This document shows, in pieces, positions 52,024 to 52,536 of a stretch of DNA of 52,536 bases (within the stretch, counting starts at the first letter, position 1; every line of letters begins with the position of its first letter). Position numbers and translations under genes: made by a program. Where the stretch lies: positions 1 to 52,536 of the forward strand of contig JBOFFC010000013.1 in assembly GCA_051648405.1 (NCBI GenBank). The letters run 5' to 3'. The notes under the pieces were generated by a model. It was not told the DNA's origin. It saw nothing but the letters and a program-made list of their open reading frames with translations, and did no database searches. Origin of the DNA: JBOFFC01 sp051648405 (GTDB lineage: Bacteria; Planctomycetota; Planctomycetia; Pirellulales; Lacipirellulaceae).

Positions 52024-52512
52024 ACGGCCAAGAAGGACTCCAAGCCGAAGAAGGGGGACGACCCCAACGAGAAGACCGTCGCCACGAACCGCAAGGCGCG
52101 GTTCGAGTACGAGGTGCTCGACACGCTCGAGTGCGGCGTGATGCTCGTCGGCAGCGAGGTGAAGAGCCTCCGCGCGGGGCACCTCTCCATCGACGAAGCC
52201 TACGGCCGCGTCGAGAAGGGGGAGGTCTGGCTCGTCGGCTGCGACATCCAGGAGTACCGCAACGCCAGCACCCTGAACCACGAGCCTAAGCGCCGCCGCA
52301 AGCTGCTGATGCACCGCCGCGAGGTGATCCGCTTCGCCGGCAGGGCTTACGAGAAGAACCTCACGCTGGTCCCGCTGAAGGTGTACTTCAAGGAGGGCCG
52401 GGCGAAGGTCCTGCTCGGCCTCTGCAAGGGGAAGCGGACCTTTGACAAGCGCGAGTCGATGAAAGAACGCGACATGAAGCGCGACATCGACCGCGCAATG
52501 CGGCGGAGCTGA
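52024..52512 (+). CDS. smpB: SsrA-binding protein SmpB, start codon unclear
   Basis: SmpB binds tmRNA and rescues stalled ribosomes. The protein shows TVATNRKARFEYEVLDTLECGVMLVGSEVKSLRAG and DEAYGRVEKGEVWLVGCDIQEYRNAS, then a basic HEPKRRRKLLMHRREV and the C-terminal tail GKRTFDKRESMKERDMKRDIDRAMRR (read in parts), which is the full family. The N-terminal AKKDSKPKKGDDPNEK starts right after ACG at 52024-52026, where relatives have ATG. No ATG, GTG or TTG lies in frame between 51832 and there. It either uses the ACG, a CTG, or the GTG at 51832 inside the DUF1559 gene, or the sequence has an error. Length from the ACG is 162 residues, typical. Stop at 52510-52512. Confidence 0.93.
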   Translation, partial: TAKKDSKPKKGDDPNEKTVATNRKARFEYEVLDTLECGVMLVGSEVKSLRAGHLSIDEAYGRVEKGEVWLVGCDIQEYRNASTLNHEPKRRRKLLMHRREVIRFAGRAYEKNLTLVPLKVYFKEGRAKVLLGLCKGKRTFDKRESMKERDMKRDIDRAMRRS

Positions 52513-52536
52513 GGCGGCTCGCTTTGGCGGGCCGCC

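Overview
The window is high-GC bacterial chromosome, almost certainly from a member of the Planctomycetota and probably of the Pirellulales. The evidence is a DUF1559 prepilin-like protein, two PEP-CTERM proteins, a TIGR03790-type protein, a Planctomycetes/Verrucomicrobia 'small basic protein', a membrane protein starting with the RFGLRGLL-type segment, many GTG/TTG starts and no clear Shine-Dalgarno pattern. The placement rests on recognised families only. I see no rRNA, tRNA, CRISPR array or complete insertion sequence. About 45 protein genes are supported. Long antisense open frames opposite real genes are GC artefacts and are left out.

Layout. 1-2.4 kb: the end of a degenerate GGDEF-like gene, an M50 site-2 protease and a convergent alpha/beta hydrolase. 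2.4-9.6 kb (minus strand): a pyruvate dehydrogenase locus read lpdA, aceE, small membrane protein, aceF, then a GlsB-type membrane protein and a STAS protein. Its gaps hold several inverted repeats. 9.9-14.8 kb (minus): TIGR01777 epimerase-like protein, rhomboid protease, a coiled-coil membrane protein, BioF. 14.9-18.5 kb (plus): ECF sigma factor with anti-sigma-like membrane partner, CDGSH protein, an unknown acidic-linker protein, an ABM monooxygenase-like protein. 18.5-28.4 kb: aspartic protease-like protein, TIM-barrel isomerase-like protein, a 961-residue secreted protein, Nif3-like protein, GT2, a BshC-like protein, a PA0069-type radical SAM protein and a LuxR-type regulator.

29-42 kb is rich in exported proteins: a secreted helical protein, small basic protein, PEP-CTERM protein, a Ser/Thr kinase-like protein with a tyrosine-kinase-like catalytic loop, a TIGR03790 protein, a 1444-residue membrane-anchored TPR protein, a secreted DPF-motif protein, a putative lipoprotein and a second PEP-CTERM protein. 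42-45 kb (minus): GNAT, DUF4256 and flotillin-like FloA. 45-48.3 kb (plus) is the most unusual part: an unknown helical protein whose stop codon lies inside a 158-bp MITE-like palindrome, then a 686-residue protein with the motif order of pentein-fold (agmatine/peptidylarginine deiminase-like) enzymes, then an overlapping small lipoprotein. The window closes with an MscS channel (minus), a DUF1559 protein and smpB (plus), which has no canonical start codon near its expected N-terminus.

The strongest candidates for new biology are the pentein-lipoprotein pair (45.8-48.3 kb), the atypical kinase (31.7-32.6 kb), the BshC-like protein, and the palindromic repeats concentrated around the pyruvate dehydrogenase genes and gene ends.
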